The notes below the pieces were generated by a model, which saw only the letters and a program-made list of their open reading frames with translations, was not told the DNA's origin and did not search any database. Made by a program: the position numbers and the translations under genes. A stretch of DNA of 64,000 nucleotides from the NCBI RefSeq assembly GCF_028583425.1, contig NC_072800.1, positions 92,721,001-92,785,000 of the forward strand, written 5' to 3'. This DNA comes from Eublepharis macularius. Its lineage: Eukaryota > Chordata > Lepidosauria > Squamata > Eublepharidae. This document shows positions 10,690 to 24,093 of the stretch, in pieces; position 1 is the stretch's first letter; every line of letters begins with the position of its first letter.

Positions 10690-13055
10690 TCAGCTTTCAA
10701 GAAACACATGGTGATCCCAAATTCCTGGTCCAGTTTCTTACAGTTTCTCCCAATCAGTTCACCCAGAGTTTCAGCTATCCATCTACCAACAGATTTGCAG
10801 GGGCCATTATGAGAGGCAGATCTGGATGTTAAGACAACCCAGAAACAAGATGAGATAAGCGGCGGCCGCAGTGCTGGAAGCCGCCCAGGAACCACTGGGT
10901 GGTTCCACTGGGCAACGGGCAAGCCAGGTCTGAGCCGAATGGCACCTGCAGAGCGTTGGCATTACTGGGTCTCTGATCACTTTTGGCAACCAGCAGCACT
11001 CCGGGGCATTGCGTTGCCAGGCCCCCCTGTACTCCCAGCAGCAGGTGGGGGCCCCAGCACCTGTCTTCTTGGTGGGTTGGTTGTGCACGTGCGCACAAGC
11101 ACGCACACCCCAAGCCTGCACAATGACATCACTTCTGGGAAATGATGTCATCATGCAGGCCACGGACAAGCCAGGAGCATTCCCGCGTTTGGCGAGGGGC
11201 CCAATTCAGCCCAAATCGGCCTGGAAAGGGCTGCTGCTGCATGGGGAAACACTCCCCTGCCCAACAGCAGCCCGATCCTGGCTGTTTCAGGCCTGAATTG
11301 GGCTGAAACGGGCCTGAAATGACCAGGACCGGCCCTGAGCCAGGATTGGGCCTGGATCGTCCAGGATCGGGCCCAAATTGGCCCGGATCAGGCCACTGCC
11401 ATGGGAGGGAGCAGTGCCCCATGCTGCAGCAGCCTAATCCAGGCTGATTCAGGCCCAATCCTGGCCCAAAAGAGGCTGCTGGGATATCTCTCTCAGGAAT
11501 CGGGATCTGACATCAGGTTATCAGACCAACCAAGGGTCCCATCCCAAAGAAGGAATCTTACTTAGCAGACAGGACCCAACCTAATGTTCAAATTCCCAGT
11601 GCTGTTGAGGTCACAGATGGATCAGTCTGGGCAAAGAGGCTGCCCAGCAAGCCAGTGATGAGCTTCTGAGCATCCCACCGCTCCCTGAACTCATGTTCCA
11701 ACCAAGGGAAGCATTCTTTCCAAAGAGCAATAAGGGAAATGGGGAAGGCCAGCCTCGAGAAGTCGTGACCGAGGCGAGAGGACGTGCTCTATAATTCCGT
11801 TAGCTGCCAAGACAGAAAGTCGATAGAGAGTGAAATAAGATATAAAGAGAAGAGAGCCAGAGCAGCTCAGTAACCTTCAGTTTTATTATAGTATGCCAGA
11901 CCAGAGGTTCGTAAACGAGATGATTTTCAACAACGAGGGCACCAGGAAGGCAACGCACCCTCAGAGACCAGCAACAAATGGCCTGCTTGTCAATCAACAC
12001 AGCGCAAAGAGGTGACAGGCCAAGGAGCTTCTTTCTCACTCCCGAAGTTGCCTAGAGACCAGTTAAATCCTCGGACCATCTGGCCTCATCTTGTGTGAAC
12101 GGACAGCTGCTCTCCAGGGTTCCCCCCTTACTCCTGCGATCCATTGAACCCGCAATGTGATGTGGATAAGGCATCTGCTCTGTACTCTTTGGATGATCGT
12201 TCACCTGGTCAGAACTGGAGCATTTTCCGTACAAGAGCGAAGAGAGGGGATTCATGACCGGCCGTTTGATAGGTGGCCTTTTCTCACCAGGGGCGGTGCC
12301 AGGGTTTCTGGCACCCGCGGCCACCCCCACATGTGTGTGCATGTAGTGCGCGCGTGTGCCCTAGGACTGTGTGATGACGTCACTGCATGATGACATCATC
12401 GTGCAGCAAGCCGGGCCCATTGGCCGGCGGGTGGCTGGGGCGGCGCGCGGAGGCTGCCCACACTCCGCACAGCACCCCGGACGCCTGCCATGCTTGACCG
12501 CCCGCGGCGCCCGCCTCACCGCCTCAATGGTTTCTCACATCAGGGAGTCATACTGGGTGGCTTCTTCTGCTCTGGAAGGTGTCCTACTTTCCACTCAAAG
12601 AGTAGCACTCAAAGGAGGCAAGAAGCAGGCCTGGAGACCCGCAAAGATTACAGGCCTCAGGCAAGAAGTCCAATGCTGGTGCCCCCCATTGGCATGGGGT
12701 AGCCACCTCAGCTACTTGGAGGGATACGGGATGAAAAGTGGTTTGGGTCTCTCAGGTGTTTTTTATCCTGATCAGTCCTGAACTGACACTTGAGCGTGAA
12801 GGACCTGAAGGACCATAGAAACCAGCCCAGGATCTGAGACTGTTCGAGGGAGGACCTTATCGTCGTCTGGAGATCGGTTGTAATTTTGGGAGCTCTCCAG
12901 GACCCGCCTGGAGGTTGGCAATTCTACTAGTAGATGAACAGGTCAACTCCTAACCCAAGATCTGGACATTCCCAATATTGTGCTGTGGGGTTTAGAATAC
13001 TGATTGAACAGCAGGATTTTGTGTCCAGTGGCATCTTAGAGACCAACAAGATTTC
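10690..13055. other. GC-rich, repeat-like, no gene seen
   Basis: Around 11195-11465 there are imperfect tandem repeats of cgggcc-tgaattgggc type. Around 12290-12530 the sequence is GC-rich and may be a DNA-transposon remnant. The overlapping frames on both strands look random. Confidence 0.4.
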
Positions 13056-13059
13056 CAGA

Positions 13060-13305
13060 GTGTAAGCTTTTGAGCATCAGAGCTCCCTTCTTCAAGTAGC
13101 CATGTTGGTCTGTCTGTAGCAGTAGAAAAGAGCAAGAGTCCAGCAGCACTTATAAGACTAACAAAATTAGTGGTAGGGTAGGAGCTTTCGAGAGTCACAG
13201 ATCACATACCTGAAGAAGTGAGCTGTGACTCACAAAAGCTCATACCCTACCACAAACTTTGTTAATCTTATAGGTGCTACTGGACTCTTGCTCTTTTCTA
13301 CTCCC
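13060..13305. repeat. Two inverted copies of the dispersed hammerhead-like repeat
   Basis: A minus copy (about 13085-13205) abuts a plus copy (about 13206-13305). In the plus copy stem II is GTGAG/CTCAC, a pair change relative to GAGAG/CTCTC in other copies; G12 of the core is lost. Confidence 0.5.
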
Positions 13306-13309
13306 TTCT

Positions 13310-14590
13310 TTAGACACCTTCAGGTGTCTGAAGGTACCACTGAACACAAATCCTGCTGTTCTACTGCAGACCAACATGGCTACCCACTTAAAAGAATACT
13401 GATTGACTCGTCTGTGTATAACTATACGATGTTTCTAAGGGAAGGGGATTCTTAGCAGCTGAATAGATCTGGGCTGAGCAATTATTTCCCTACCGGTTTG
13501 CAGGTATTTAAGCCTGGGTGTGGCCAGAGGGATAGAAACTTTTAGCAAGATCCAAAGAGCTCTTTGTCTCTTGCTAATGCATGAGCCAGTCCCGTGCTCA
13601 GTCCTGGAAGTAGCTGATGGCTCTTTTTGTTTTTCTGTTTGTGTCTTTAAGTTGTATTTGTGTAAGCCACCTTGGGTCCCTAATGGGAAGGAAATTTATT
13701 TGTTTTGTTTTGATTTCTATTCTGCCCTCCCCACACAGGCAGGCTCAGGGCAGATTACACTCCATAAAAACATTACAGTGAAACGTACGTATAACATTTT
13801 AAAATAACAATATCAACAATAAATATTTTAAAAGCACAAAAATACAAAAAAGCAGCACAGAAGTAACCAATCAGACTGCCACCCAACCGTCACTTAAAAA
13901 GTTACTTTAAAAAGTTTAGATGGTGGATGCTTCTAGTAGGGAGGGACTTGTTCTCGTGTATTTGACCAGTGGGGGCCCAGCTCAGCATCACCCGTACACC
14001 TGGTGGAAAGAGGGGTAAAAATATCATAATTATTGACTTTGAAATATCTACAAAATTTAAAATATGTAAAAAGGGTGGCCTTTATTTTATATGTAACATT
14101 CCACAAGTAACAATCCGCAACTAACTTTTAAAATAAATCCATAAATACGCAAGATTTTGCCCACAGCAAAGAGGCCCCCGTCCTTATCTGCTAGATTAAT
14201 GAGTCTGGCGCTTTACTTTTGCGACAATCTCACCCAATCACTCAGAATTCCAGCTGCATCACCTTACAATGAGTAACTGCATGTTTTTGCTAACCTGATC
14301 TAACACAAATCCTCCCATAACTAACAGACCAATACTTTGAGCCATTTCTTTGGCAGCTCACTAAGCTGGTAGCATCAGAGGCGACAACTTCAAGGCCAGC
14401 GAAATGTCAGGATTCAGGAACACTGGCAAGGTAACAGCCTCGTAAGTCGACAGAGGAATGAATGAACGAGGCAGCCGCATCGGCAGCAGCGGTTGTAACA
14501 AGAGCAGAGAACTGCCCTTTGAGCCATAACGGGGAGAGGAGGGGACAGAAGGCCCAACGGGGGAAGGCCCATTGATAAAAAAAGTTAGAG
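13310..14590. other. No gene; LINE 3' tail remnant
   Basis: 13690-13830 matches the reversed LINE-tail motif (ctgccctccccacacaggca ggctcagggc) also seen at 21285-21345 and 29650-29710. The remainder is unassigned. Confidence 0.4.
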
Positions 14591-14987
14591 TACTAGGTGG
14601 GGTTGCCAGCTCCGGCCTGGGAAATTCCTGGAGATTTGGGGACGTAGCCTGGGGAGCATGGAGTTTGGGGTATGCGTCAATAGAGTCCTGCCCTCAAAAG
14701 TTGCTGTTTCCTCCAGGGAAAACTGATCTCTGTAGTTTGGGGATCTGTTGTTATTCCAGGAGAACTCTAGGCAGCATTTGAAAGATGGCATGCCTGGATG
14801 GCATGCCCAGCATTTGGAAGATGGCATGCCTGGATGGCATGCCCAGTACCAGGCCCATGACAGAGGACTGCAGGACCCCACTTGACCCCCCCCCTCCGCC
14901 CCCATTCATGTAGTACTGCTGGACAGCATTCTTTGAGGACCATTCTCCAGGCATCTGTGATTCCACCTAACGGTACTCTCGCCTAGC

Positions 14988-15205
14988 CTACATTTTTTAT
15001 TTATGTTTTATTTATGATATTTATATTCCGCCTTTCTCACTGAGACTCGAGGCGGGTTACATAGCATGAGCTTAGTACAATCAGTGGCAAGGACAAGGGC
15101 AGGCATTTGCATACAGTGTCGAGAACATTTCCCTAAACAATGTCATGGGGTAAAAGGATATAAGTTTACAAAGTTAATCTGCTCAAGTCCCGGAGCATTT
15201 ATAAA
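14988..15205 (-). mobile_element. L2 3' end
   Basis: Reverse complement of the 3' UTR at 37760-37930 (ttctcactgagactcgaggc against gcctngagtctcagtgagaa). Confidence 0.65.
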
Positions 15206-15554
15206 AATTCATCTATAAAATAGATGAATTGAAGTGTCCGAATCATTTATTCCTCCTGCCTCTCCAGCAGTGATTCATCATAGGCCCCCAGCGTTCCCCT
15301 TCAAATAGCAAACTTGATGATATGATGGCTTAGCAAGGCAGTGAAGAAGGCCACCCACACGCAGACTAAAGATTTCTGCATTGCCCAGGGCACCTTACCC
15401 CTGAGACGGAACAGGGGCACAGCCCTCAAGTAGGTAGCAACCCAGCTGCACAGCTGAGGGAAGAACTATTTGGGCTTGCAAGAACAAAGGAGGAGCAGGC
15501 AGAAGAAAGGCCACCCAGTATCCGCTTCCTATAGAACAGATTGGTATAATAAAC

Positions 15555-16385
15555 AGTAATAATAACAACAACAGTTCATTTGTATTCTGATTTTCTGGAC
15601 AAATTAGTGCTCACTTAGAGCAGTGGAAAAGGCAGTGTTATAATAATCCCCACAATACAGGTGGGGACCTGGGCTAAGAGTAGCGGCTCACCCAAGACCA
15701 CCTGCTGAGCTCATGGCAGCAGTGGGAGTCGAACCAGCAGAATGCTGATTCACAACCCAACCACTTCACCACTATGCTACAGCAGCTTTCATAATAACTG
15801 TGCTTATATACCACCCTTCTAGACAAGTTAGTGCCCACTAAGAGCAGTGGACAAAGTCAGTGTTATTAGGAGCCCCACAATTCGTCTGGGGAGCTGGGCT
15901 GAGAGGAGTGGCTTCCCCAAGGCTATCTGCTGAGCTCATGGCAGAAACGGGAGTCGAACCAGCAGAATGCTGATTCACAACCCAACCACTTCACCACTGT
16001 GCTACAGCAGCTTTCATAATAACTGTGCTTATATACCACCCTTCTAGACAAGTTAGTGCCCACTAAGAGCAGTGGACAAAGTCAGTGTTATTAGGAGCCC
16101 CACAATTCGTCTGGGGAGCTGGGCTGAGAGGAGTGGCTTCCCCAAGGCTATCTGCTCAGCTCATGGCAGTAATGGGAGTCGAACCAGCAGAGTGCTGATT
16201 CACAGCCCAACCACTTCACCACCATGCTACAGCAGCTCTCATACTGTATTATTATCCCTCACCTGGGGAGCTGGGGCTGAAAGGAGTGGCTTCCCCAAAG
16301 CCACCTGCTCAGCTCATGGCAGTAGTGGGATTCAAACTAGCAACGTGCTGCATTGCAGCTCAATTATTTAACAACTACACTATCA
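15555..16385 (-). repeat. Tandem array of a third tRNA-SINE (about 224-bp period)
   Basis: The segment tttcataataactgtgctta recurs at about 15787 and 16011 with near-identical following sequence. About 3.5 units in one orientation. The head, in reverse, reads aaccacttcaccactatgct. Confidence 0.7.
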
Positions 16386-16433
16386 GAGTTTATTTCCTAG
16401 TGAAATAAAAAGGTATTGGTGTATTGTCGCAGC

Positions 16434-16577
16434 CGTAGAACGATGGCTGTTGTGGGTTTTCCGGGCTGTATTGCCGTGGTCTTGGCGTTGTAGTTCCTGA
16501 CGTTTCACCAGCAGCTGTGGCTGGCATCTTCAGAGGTGTAGCACCAAAAGACAGAGATCTCTCAGTGTCACAGTGTG
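16434..16577 (-). mobile_element. Penelope-like fragment
   Basis: Same sequence as one arm of 6176-6481, including the hammerhead core. Flanked left by a tandem SINE array. Confidence 0.5.
16496..16536 (-). ncRNA. Hammerhead-ribozyme core (Penelope type)
   Basis: Minus strand: CCT, CTGAAGA, T, GCCAG/CTGGT stem II, GAAA, CGTC and AGG, all core positions kept. It lies in a Penelope-like fragment spanning about 16434-16577. Confidence 0.52.
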
Positions 16578-17347
16578 GAAAAGAAGTTGGCAGGGGTAAT
16601 TTATATCTACTCAGGAAGGTAGGTATTGACTTTGGCATTCCCATAATTCACTAGGGTAGTAACCGAATTAAAAATGTAATAAAATTAATCTGATAGGAAT
16701 GGTTCTTCACAAATCCATAACGGCTTCTACGAATCACTGCATTATTTTCAAGACACCGTTCTAGTTATCTTCTATGAGATCAAAGGCAGACTGACCGATC
16801 TGCCTTTTCAGGGATCCTCCTTTCCCCCCCTTTCTAAAAAACGAGACTGGACAGCATTTGCTCCATCTCCAGAAAAGAAACTGTCATTTTAACGATCCCC
16901 GGTTTTACAGCCCTGCACATTGCTGCCGTATATCCACTTTCCTGTCTCTCTTCGGGGAAGAAACCTTCTCATCACATTTTCCATCTGAGAGGATACCACT
17001 GAATAACATTTCTTGCAGGGAGGTTAATGAAGGAAGCCAAGAGCTTGTTGCAAATAGATGGTAGAATGTGTCCTTCTGGCTGGTGAGCTGTGAAGCTGGG
17101 CAAGGAAGAAAGACGTGCAGGAGAAAGAAGGGAAATTGGGGAGGGGGGGGAACAGTTGCCGAAAGGAGCAGCGGCTGATGAAAGAGTCCACCACCTGGCC
17201 CATAACTGTTATGATGTGAGAGCAGCACAACAAAAATGAGACACTTCTGTGCTGAACTAAGACCTGTTTTATTTACAAAACTACCTGGAAGCTACACAGG
17301 GAGGAAATTAGACCCTACAATGAAATAATCAATGAGCATCTATTTTA

Positions 17348-17422
17348 GGGTTCAGTAGCACCTTTAAGGCTAACCAACTTTATTGTAGCATAAGCTTTCA
17401 AGAGCCACAGCTCTCTTCGTCT
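17348..17422 (-). repeat. Dispersed repeat copy, partial
   Basis: Reads agtagcacctttaaggctaa then gcataagctttcaagagcca, the family tail and part of the core. Confidence 0.5.
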
Positions 17423-17459
17423 TGCTGTATACAGTTCCTCTGTCGAAGCGGCTCCAGGC

Positions 17460-17998
17460 AGCAATAATAATAATAATAATAATAATAATATTCCATTTAT
17501 ATATTGCCCTTCAAGACAATTTATTGCCCACTCAGAGTGGTTTACAAAGTATGTTATTATTATCCCCACAACAAACACCCTGTGAGGTGGGTGGGGCTGA
17601 GAGAGCTCCAGAGAGCTGTGACTAGCCCAAGGCCACCTGACTGGCTTCAAGCAGAGGAGTAGGGAATCAAACCCGGCTCTCCAGATTAGAGTCCTGCCGG
17701 TCTTAAGTGACTGAGCCAAGGTCACCCAGCTGGCTTCAAGTGGAGGAGTGGGGAATCAAACCCGGCTCTCCAGATTAGAGTCCTGCCACTCTTAAGTGTC
17801 TGACCCAAGGTCACCCAGCTGGCTTCAAGTGGAGGAGTGGGGAATCAAACCCAGCTCTCCAGATTAGAGTCCTGCCACACTTAAGTGACTGGCCCAAGGT
17901 CACCCAGCTGGCTTCAAGCAGAGGAGTGGGGAATCAAACCCGGCTCTCCTTATTAGAGTCCCACGCTCTTAACCACTACACCAAACTGGCTTTTCTGG
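17460..17998 (-). repeat. (AAT)n SINE with internal 89-bp tandem duplications
   Basis: The SINE head region (ggtcacccagctggcttcaa ... gagtcctgcc) is repeated about every 89 bp (17702, 17791, 17880), so one SINE has grown internally. It ends with (aat)n at 17463-17491. Confidence 0.7.
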
Positions 17999-18394
17999 AG
18001 ATGGAGCAAATGCTGTCCAATCTCGTTTTTTAAAAAGGGGGGAAAGGAGGATCCCTGAAACGGCAGATCTGTCAGTCTGTGTTTGATCTCATAGAAGATA
18101 ACTAGAACAGATTATAAAGTGTCTTGAAAGTTTGGTGCAGCAAGCTCTTGGCTCTCTTCATTCCTTGGGAATGGCCTGGAAAGAGGTGACTCAGCAGTCA
18201 GAAACAGCAGAAATCCAATTGCTTAGTCCCCCAAGTTAGCCTGAGCCAGAAATGATCCTATAGGGCCACCCTTGTCCCATGACCTGTACAGCTTGATTAT
18301 GAGTAGCAATCCTGGAACTCCTTTGGTTTGCCACCATTGGGGGAATACATTCTCAGTCCCCACATGAGGACACACTTCACAGAGCACAGGTCAT

Positions 18395-18492
18395 GGGGTG
18401 TGAGGGGAGGATAGCTCTTATCTTCCTGCCTTGAGCAGGAGGTTGGACTAGATGGCCCTTGGGGGTCCTTTCCAACTCTGTATTTCTATGTA
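18395..18492 (+). repeat. CR1 3' end fragment
   Basis: ggttggactagatggccctt ... tccaactctgtatttctatg is the CR1 3' terminus. A second copy lies at about 19690-19818 (+) and a reversed one at 19505-19560. Confidence 0.6.
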
Positions 18493-18642
18493 TCTCACAC
18501 CACATTAAATCCATTAGCCTTTCAACAGCAGGAGACTCTTTTCTTCTTTGCTGTAACTATTCATCCCAGTTCCCCCATCAACTGCAGAGACCCAGACGCT
18601 GGATGTGAGAATGGGAAGATTCCTGGCTTAACTAAAAGTCTC

Positions 18643-18815
18643 TCTACACACGACATCTTAGACTGGGACACTCCAGTGAAAGATCTTACACTTGTTGTCC
18701 CGTTGTGGATACACATGCATTGCTAGTGAGACAGAGTAGAATATAAGACCACACAGACAGTAAGTCACTTGAGCGTTCCCGTGTAAGATGTCTTGTGTAG
18801 AGAGATGCTCGATTT
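18643..18815. mobile_element. Short MITE with TCTCTCTACAC ends
   Basis: tctctctacacacgacatct and agatgtcttgtgtagagaga are inverted repeats of each other apart from one base. Confidence 0.6.
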
Positions 18816-19327
18816 GTTCCTGGAGGAGTGGCACCCTCCCAGTCCATGCTTCTAACTGTTTCCAACTTCTTCTTCCATCCTCTGCTTGGAGTTTACACCC
18901 AGCCTTCTAGGAGGCACAGGTGTGCTCTTGAAAGTGCCCGCAGTGCTTCCTTATTCTATTGCTCATGCCGGTAGGGGAGGCAGAACTAGGCGGGTGGTTC
19001 AGGGAGGTCAGCAAAATAGTGTCTGTGCACGGAGACTGAAGGAGAGGTTCATTGCTGACAGGTAGGAAAAGTCCTAGGGAAATAGAAGGTGGGGACTCTC
19101 CTCTCTAGGGCACATCTTTGAAAAATAATGTTGTGTGAGGCTGAAGCAGAAGCCAGCGGGGCATGTGGCTGATTGGCAGACACCCAGAAATCTCTTGATT
19201 TTTAACAAGATGTCACCAAGAATTCTCTTCCTTAGCTTCTAAGATCTGATGAGATCAGGTTCTCCTGGCCTATCCAGGTCAGGGGCTGTAAGCTGGGCTG
19301 TTTTTTAATGCTGGATTTTAATTAATA

Positions 19328-19329
19328 TC

Positions 19330-19357
<28 letters not shown>
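19328..19357 (+). repeat. (TTG)n microsatellite
   Basis: ttg repeated about 10 times. Confidence 0.9.
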
Positions 19358-19362
<5 letters not shown>

Positions 19363-19819
19363 TCTTTTGTAAGCTGCCTCAGGCAGGTTCCTGAAGAGAC
19401 AGTGTAAAGATTTTCTGAATTTTTTTTAAAAAGTCAATAAATAGGTGAATCTGAGAGAACATTACAGTGGATTTCATGGCTTAGGAAGGATTCGAACCCA
19501 GGTTTCATAGAATCATAGAGCTGGAAATGACTTCAAGGGTCATCTAGATTCCACATTGGACCAAGGCCATCTGTCCTCCCCTGGCACCAGACTTGCTTCA
19601 GCCGATTCTCACATGACATAGCAGGGAACTGGTTTTGCCACCAAGTGGAGAACGACGGCCAGTCTTGTACCTGTATGACACAGTGCTTGACCTGTCCCCC
19701 TGTTACATTCTATGATGGGTCATTGTGTGCGGGGGAAGTATTTGGAAATTTCCTGGATTTTGCAGGGGGTTGGTCTAGATGACCTTAGGGGAACCTTCCC
19801 ACTCTGATTCTATGATTCT

Positions 19820-19948
19820 ATAGATCCAGAGGAGTTAGCCGTGTTAGTCTGTAGTAGCAAAATAAAGAAGAGTCCAGTAGCACCTTTAAGACTAACCAAT
19901 TTTATTGTAGCATAAGCTTTCGAGAATCACGTTCTCTTCGTCAGATGC
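19820..19948 (-). repeat. Dispersed hammerhead-like repeat, intact core
   Basis: Core 19944-19907 on the minus strand: CTGACGA, A, GAGAA/TTCTC stem II, GAAA, AGC/GCT. It follows a CR1 3' end. Confidence 0.45.
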
Positions 19949-19949
19949 A

Positions 19950-21190
19950 TGTATAATATAATTCTATTACATTTGTCCCACCCTTCTTCCAAGGTTAAAT
20001 CAACATGCATGATTCCTGCACTTTAACTTCACAACAACCCTGCAAGGTAGATGTAATGTGAGTGATAGGCCCAAGGTGCCGTAGTCGGTTTAATAACCAG
20101 TAAGGACTTACGTCTGAGTCTCTCTTGCCCTAGTTGAATGCTCTGCTCCGCAACTGGTGCATACTTGGTCTTACTGCCCGAGCCTCTCTTCTAGGAGGGA
20201 CAAAATTCTTCACAAAATTCTTAGCATCATCCAGCAGACCCTTTCGGGGCCACCCACCCAGGACAGGTGCTGTGAAGGCATAATTCACGCACACGCTTGC
20301 CCCCAGTAGTGCTAGAGGGCGTTTTTAATTATAGGAGCCGACGGTCCACTGCCCGGGTCAGAGCTGTTCCCAGAGGAGAGTGAAATTGAGCCATCTGTGA
20401 TAAATGTTTTGTTGGCCTTTCCACCTGTAAATGTTGGTTGGCATTTTCCTGATTAGGCGCCTGGCACATTTCATTTTGATGTGCAGATCTGAACTGTGTT
20501 CTGGCAACCAGCTTACAAGCCGTCGTTTACGGGAGGGGTTGCCAGGTGTGGAGTCATTGACAGAATATAATAAGGGCTCCCCCTGTGGTAACCGGGATAA
20601 CAAAAATAAACCCACAGCGAACTGGTCTACAATACCACAATTCCTTAAACAGCACCGTGTAACAATTACATCAAAAAGTAAATAATCCTTAATGAAATTT
20701 ATCAATTGTTCTTTTTATAATATAAAGTGCCAGGTGCTTTGTAATTGACAAACAAGTGCGCACTGCGTCAGGGACCTCCACAGGACAAGAATAAGAGAGG
20801 TGCTCTTCATTTGGAAATTGTCAAGACTTGGTTCTGAGAACTTATCTTTTCGTGATTTTGAGTTATGTACTCTTGTTAACAGTGGTCCCTGTTGTCTTCT
20901 TGGACTGGTGACACTCCTCCAAGGCCTCTGGCAGAGAATGGGTCGTTCCCTGTTTCCTGCGCTGCCCGGGATCGAAGCTGGGACCTTCCGCATGCAAAGC
21001 GGGTTCTCCGCCACTAAGCTACTCAACCGTCATTTCATGAGAAACGGGGATAAAACTTATAAGATGTTTTAGTCTTGTAAATCTGAGAATGACTGCATAG
21101 TGACACATTTTATAATTTGATTATAAGATAATTAGTTATATAAAGATATTTGGTAGAATAGACTGTATAATATTGAAATATTGGTGAAAA

Positions 21191-21227
<37 letters not shown>

Positions 21228-21232
21228 CTGAC

Positions 21233-21281
<49 letters not shown>

Positions 21282-22790
21282 AGATTTTTAGCCCTCCCTC
21301 CCCGCAAGCAGGCTCAGGGCGGGTTACAATCATAAATAAATTACAATAGATAAAACCAATAAAATATATCTCAGTGCAAACATAGATTTCGGCATTCCCG
21401 ATGGGGCACCCTTCCTCTTTCCCTGCCCACCATACACAAGGGAAGAAAAGGGTGGAGGTGCGGGTTGGTGAAACTCTAACCCCTCAAGCATGGGGGGGGG
21501 CAGATGGACCATATGCTCCCCGCCCCCACTGGCGGACACTGGCAGGGGGGCTAATTAAATGGATCCAGTGCTGACCTCAACCATATGCCTGGCGGAACAT
21601 CTCTGTCTTACAGGACCGCTGAAAAGATACAATAGTTAAGATCGTTATTGTTAAGCTATGTAAAAGGTAATGATAAACAGAGGGGAAATAAGGATATTTT
21701 TTCATCCTTTAAGATGAGTAGAAACAGGTTAGAATCTTTAATAGTTTTTTATATCAATATTATTAAAGGCTGTGACAATTAGTTATATTAAGTAATAAGC
21801 ATTGTTATTGTTAATGACTGTCATTATTTTTTAAAAAATGGAAAGGAGAAGTTGAAGTAATAATGAAGAAATGAGTTTTTTATTATCAAAATAATGAGCA
21901 GAAATAAGTTTGAACTTTGTATGTACATTGTATGTGGAAAAAATACTAATAAGGTTTAATTGTTATTTTTATAATTATCTTGATATCAACGAAAGTTATA
22001 ATTTTTATACTTTGTATTTTAATAATTCTTGTAGCACATAGCTTTATATTTGTCCTGTTTGTCCCCTTCCCTTTCTTTTTTTTTCTGTACGCCCCTTTTA
22101 ATTTTTTTTTTAAAAAGCTACTCACCGGGGTTTGCACTTACGAAACTCCAGGGGAAATTATTCCCTCTACAGAACATTCTACTCCTCTGGGCAAGTTGTT
22201 AAGAGGAGGATTTGGCAAATCTGTCTTTAAGGAAGGGTCAATCTTATTAAATTTAATCACAAACGGTCTCCACCCTAGTCACTGAATGCCCACAGAAGGA
22301 GCTCAGGGGGCAATTCTGAGAGAAGTTGCTATTTAACACACTTGGATTCTGCTGGAATTCACTCCATAGCCTGTAGCTTCATTCTAATATTTTCTCAGTT
22401 TTAGCCAGAGTGATAACAGTGTATCAAGTGCCATTTTGATTAAGCATACATTTTTAGTCATCAGTCTGTGAGCTAGCATATCTCATAAATTGCCAATATC
22501 TTTCCTGGCCCTGCTCCTTGTGCCTTTAAAAACAGAAATTAAAATCCCCGCAACCAGACTCTTGACTTTATTTTCATGCTAGAAAAGGTCTTGATGGGGA
22601 GCAAATCAGGCTGCCTATTAATTGGCATGGGAGCAGTGGCAATTTCAAAATGGCAACTCAAGTTGTCAGCTTTTAAACTGGTTCCTCTACCTGTTCCTTT
22701 AATACCAGTTTGCTGTGCAGCAGTTAGCAGGTGATGTTATTTAAGTTCATGCCATGAACTATAGATCTCGGGATACGGGTGGAGGGGAAG
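19950..22790. other. No gene seen; AT-rich with LINE tail and microsatellite
   Basis: Contains the (GATT)n run and a LINE tail at 21285-21345. 21600-22130 is strongly AT-rich. Confidence 0.4.
21190..21281 (+). repeat. (GATT)n microsatellite
   Basis: About 23 units, with two GACT variants in the middle. Confidence 0.95.
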
Positions 22791-23052
22791 CTAAATATGA
22801 GCACTCAGTGTGATGCAACAGCAAAAAAGGCGACTGCAATCTTGGAGGTGTATCAACAAAGGCATAACATCCAAATCACAGGATGTCATTATCCCAGTAT
22901 GTACCACCTTGGTCTGGCCCCACCTGGAGTACTGTGTGCAGTTCTGGAGACCTCACTTCAAAAAGGATGCGGGCAAATTGGAATGGATGCAGAGGAGAGC
23001 AACCAGGGTGATCAGAGGTCAGGAGACCATGCCCTACGAGGAACGACTGCGA

Positions 23053-23287
23053 GCCAAATTACAAGTGACACCTGACACAGGTTGGACACTTGTCAGCTTC
23101 CCTTAAGTTTTGATGGGAAATGTAGGCAGTTTGGCGGAATGTGGGACAAGTGACAGTTGAAAAGTCCATTGGACAGCAGTCGGAGAACCAAGCTGCAAGA
23201 CCAGGACGCCTACATTTCCCATCAAAACTTGAGGGAAGCTGACAAGTGTCCAACCTGTCTCAGGTGTCACTTGTAGCTTGGCTCTGA
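23053..23287. mobile_element. Palindromic MITE within the CR1
   Basis: About 75-bp arms: tacaagtgacacctgacaca at the left, reverse of tgtctcaggtgtcacttgta at the right. Terminal gagccaa/ttggctc as in 1965-2336. Confidence 0.65.
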
Positions 23288-23435
23288 GAGACCTGGGAAT
23301 GTTCGGTTTGGAGAAGAGGGAGGAAACATGACTGCTCTCTTTAAGTATTTAAAAGGCTGTCCATTCACAACAGAAGGGAGCTGTTCCTGTTGGCAGTAGA
23401 GGATAGAACTTGAAACAATGGGTTTAAACTACGTG

Positions 23436-23930
23436 ATCCCTGACCCCACAGATGCTCGCTTGGCCTCGACCAGGACCAGGGACTTTTCAGTCCTGGCACC
23501 TACTTGGTGGAACTCTCTGTCTGCAGAGACCAGGGCCCGGAAGTATTTACTATCTTTCCACCAGGTTTGCAAGACAGAGATGTTCCGCCAGGCATATGGC
23601 TGAGGCCAGGGATTGGGTGAGATCCCTTTTTGTTGGTCTCCTGCTCGGCAGGGAATGCAGCCCTCTTGACCGTCTGCCAACCCACCTAATATGTATGCCA
23701 TCGCTCATGCCATGGGATGCACTAGGTTGGGTTTGGTTTATGGGCTGTTGTGAAGAATTGCTGCCTCTCGTACTGATTTTTAGGCACTGAATTTTCGTGT
23801 TTTAATGTATTTAAATGTGCTTATGTACTTAACATATTTTACTGTGATTTTACTGAATGATGTTACCCGCTCTGAGCCTGCTTGCAGGGAGAGCGGGTTA
23901 TAAGTTTAATAAAATAAAAATAAATAAGGT
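23436..23930 (+). mobile_element. LINE 3' fragment inside the CR1
   Basis: Encodes a degraded RT C-terminal block (DARLASTRTRDFSVLAPTWW NSL) and ends in an A-rich aataaaataaaaataaataa tail. Confidence 0.6.
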
Positions 23931-24093
23931 ATCAGCTGGACATTAGAAAAAACTTCTTCATGTTAATCGTAATCCAGCAGTGGAATTGGCTGCCCAGGGA
24001 TTTAGTGGGTCCCCCCTCATTGGCAGTCTTCAAGGAGCAGCTGGACGAATCCTTGTTGGGGATGCTTTAGGATGTTCCTCCATTGGGCAAGGG

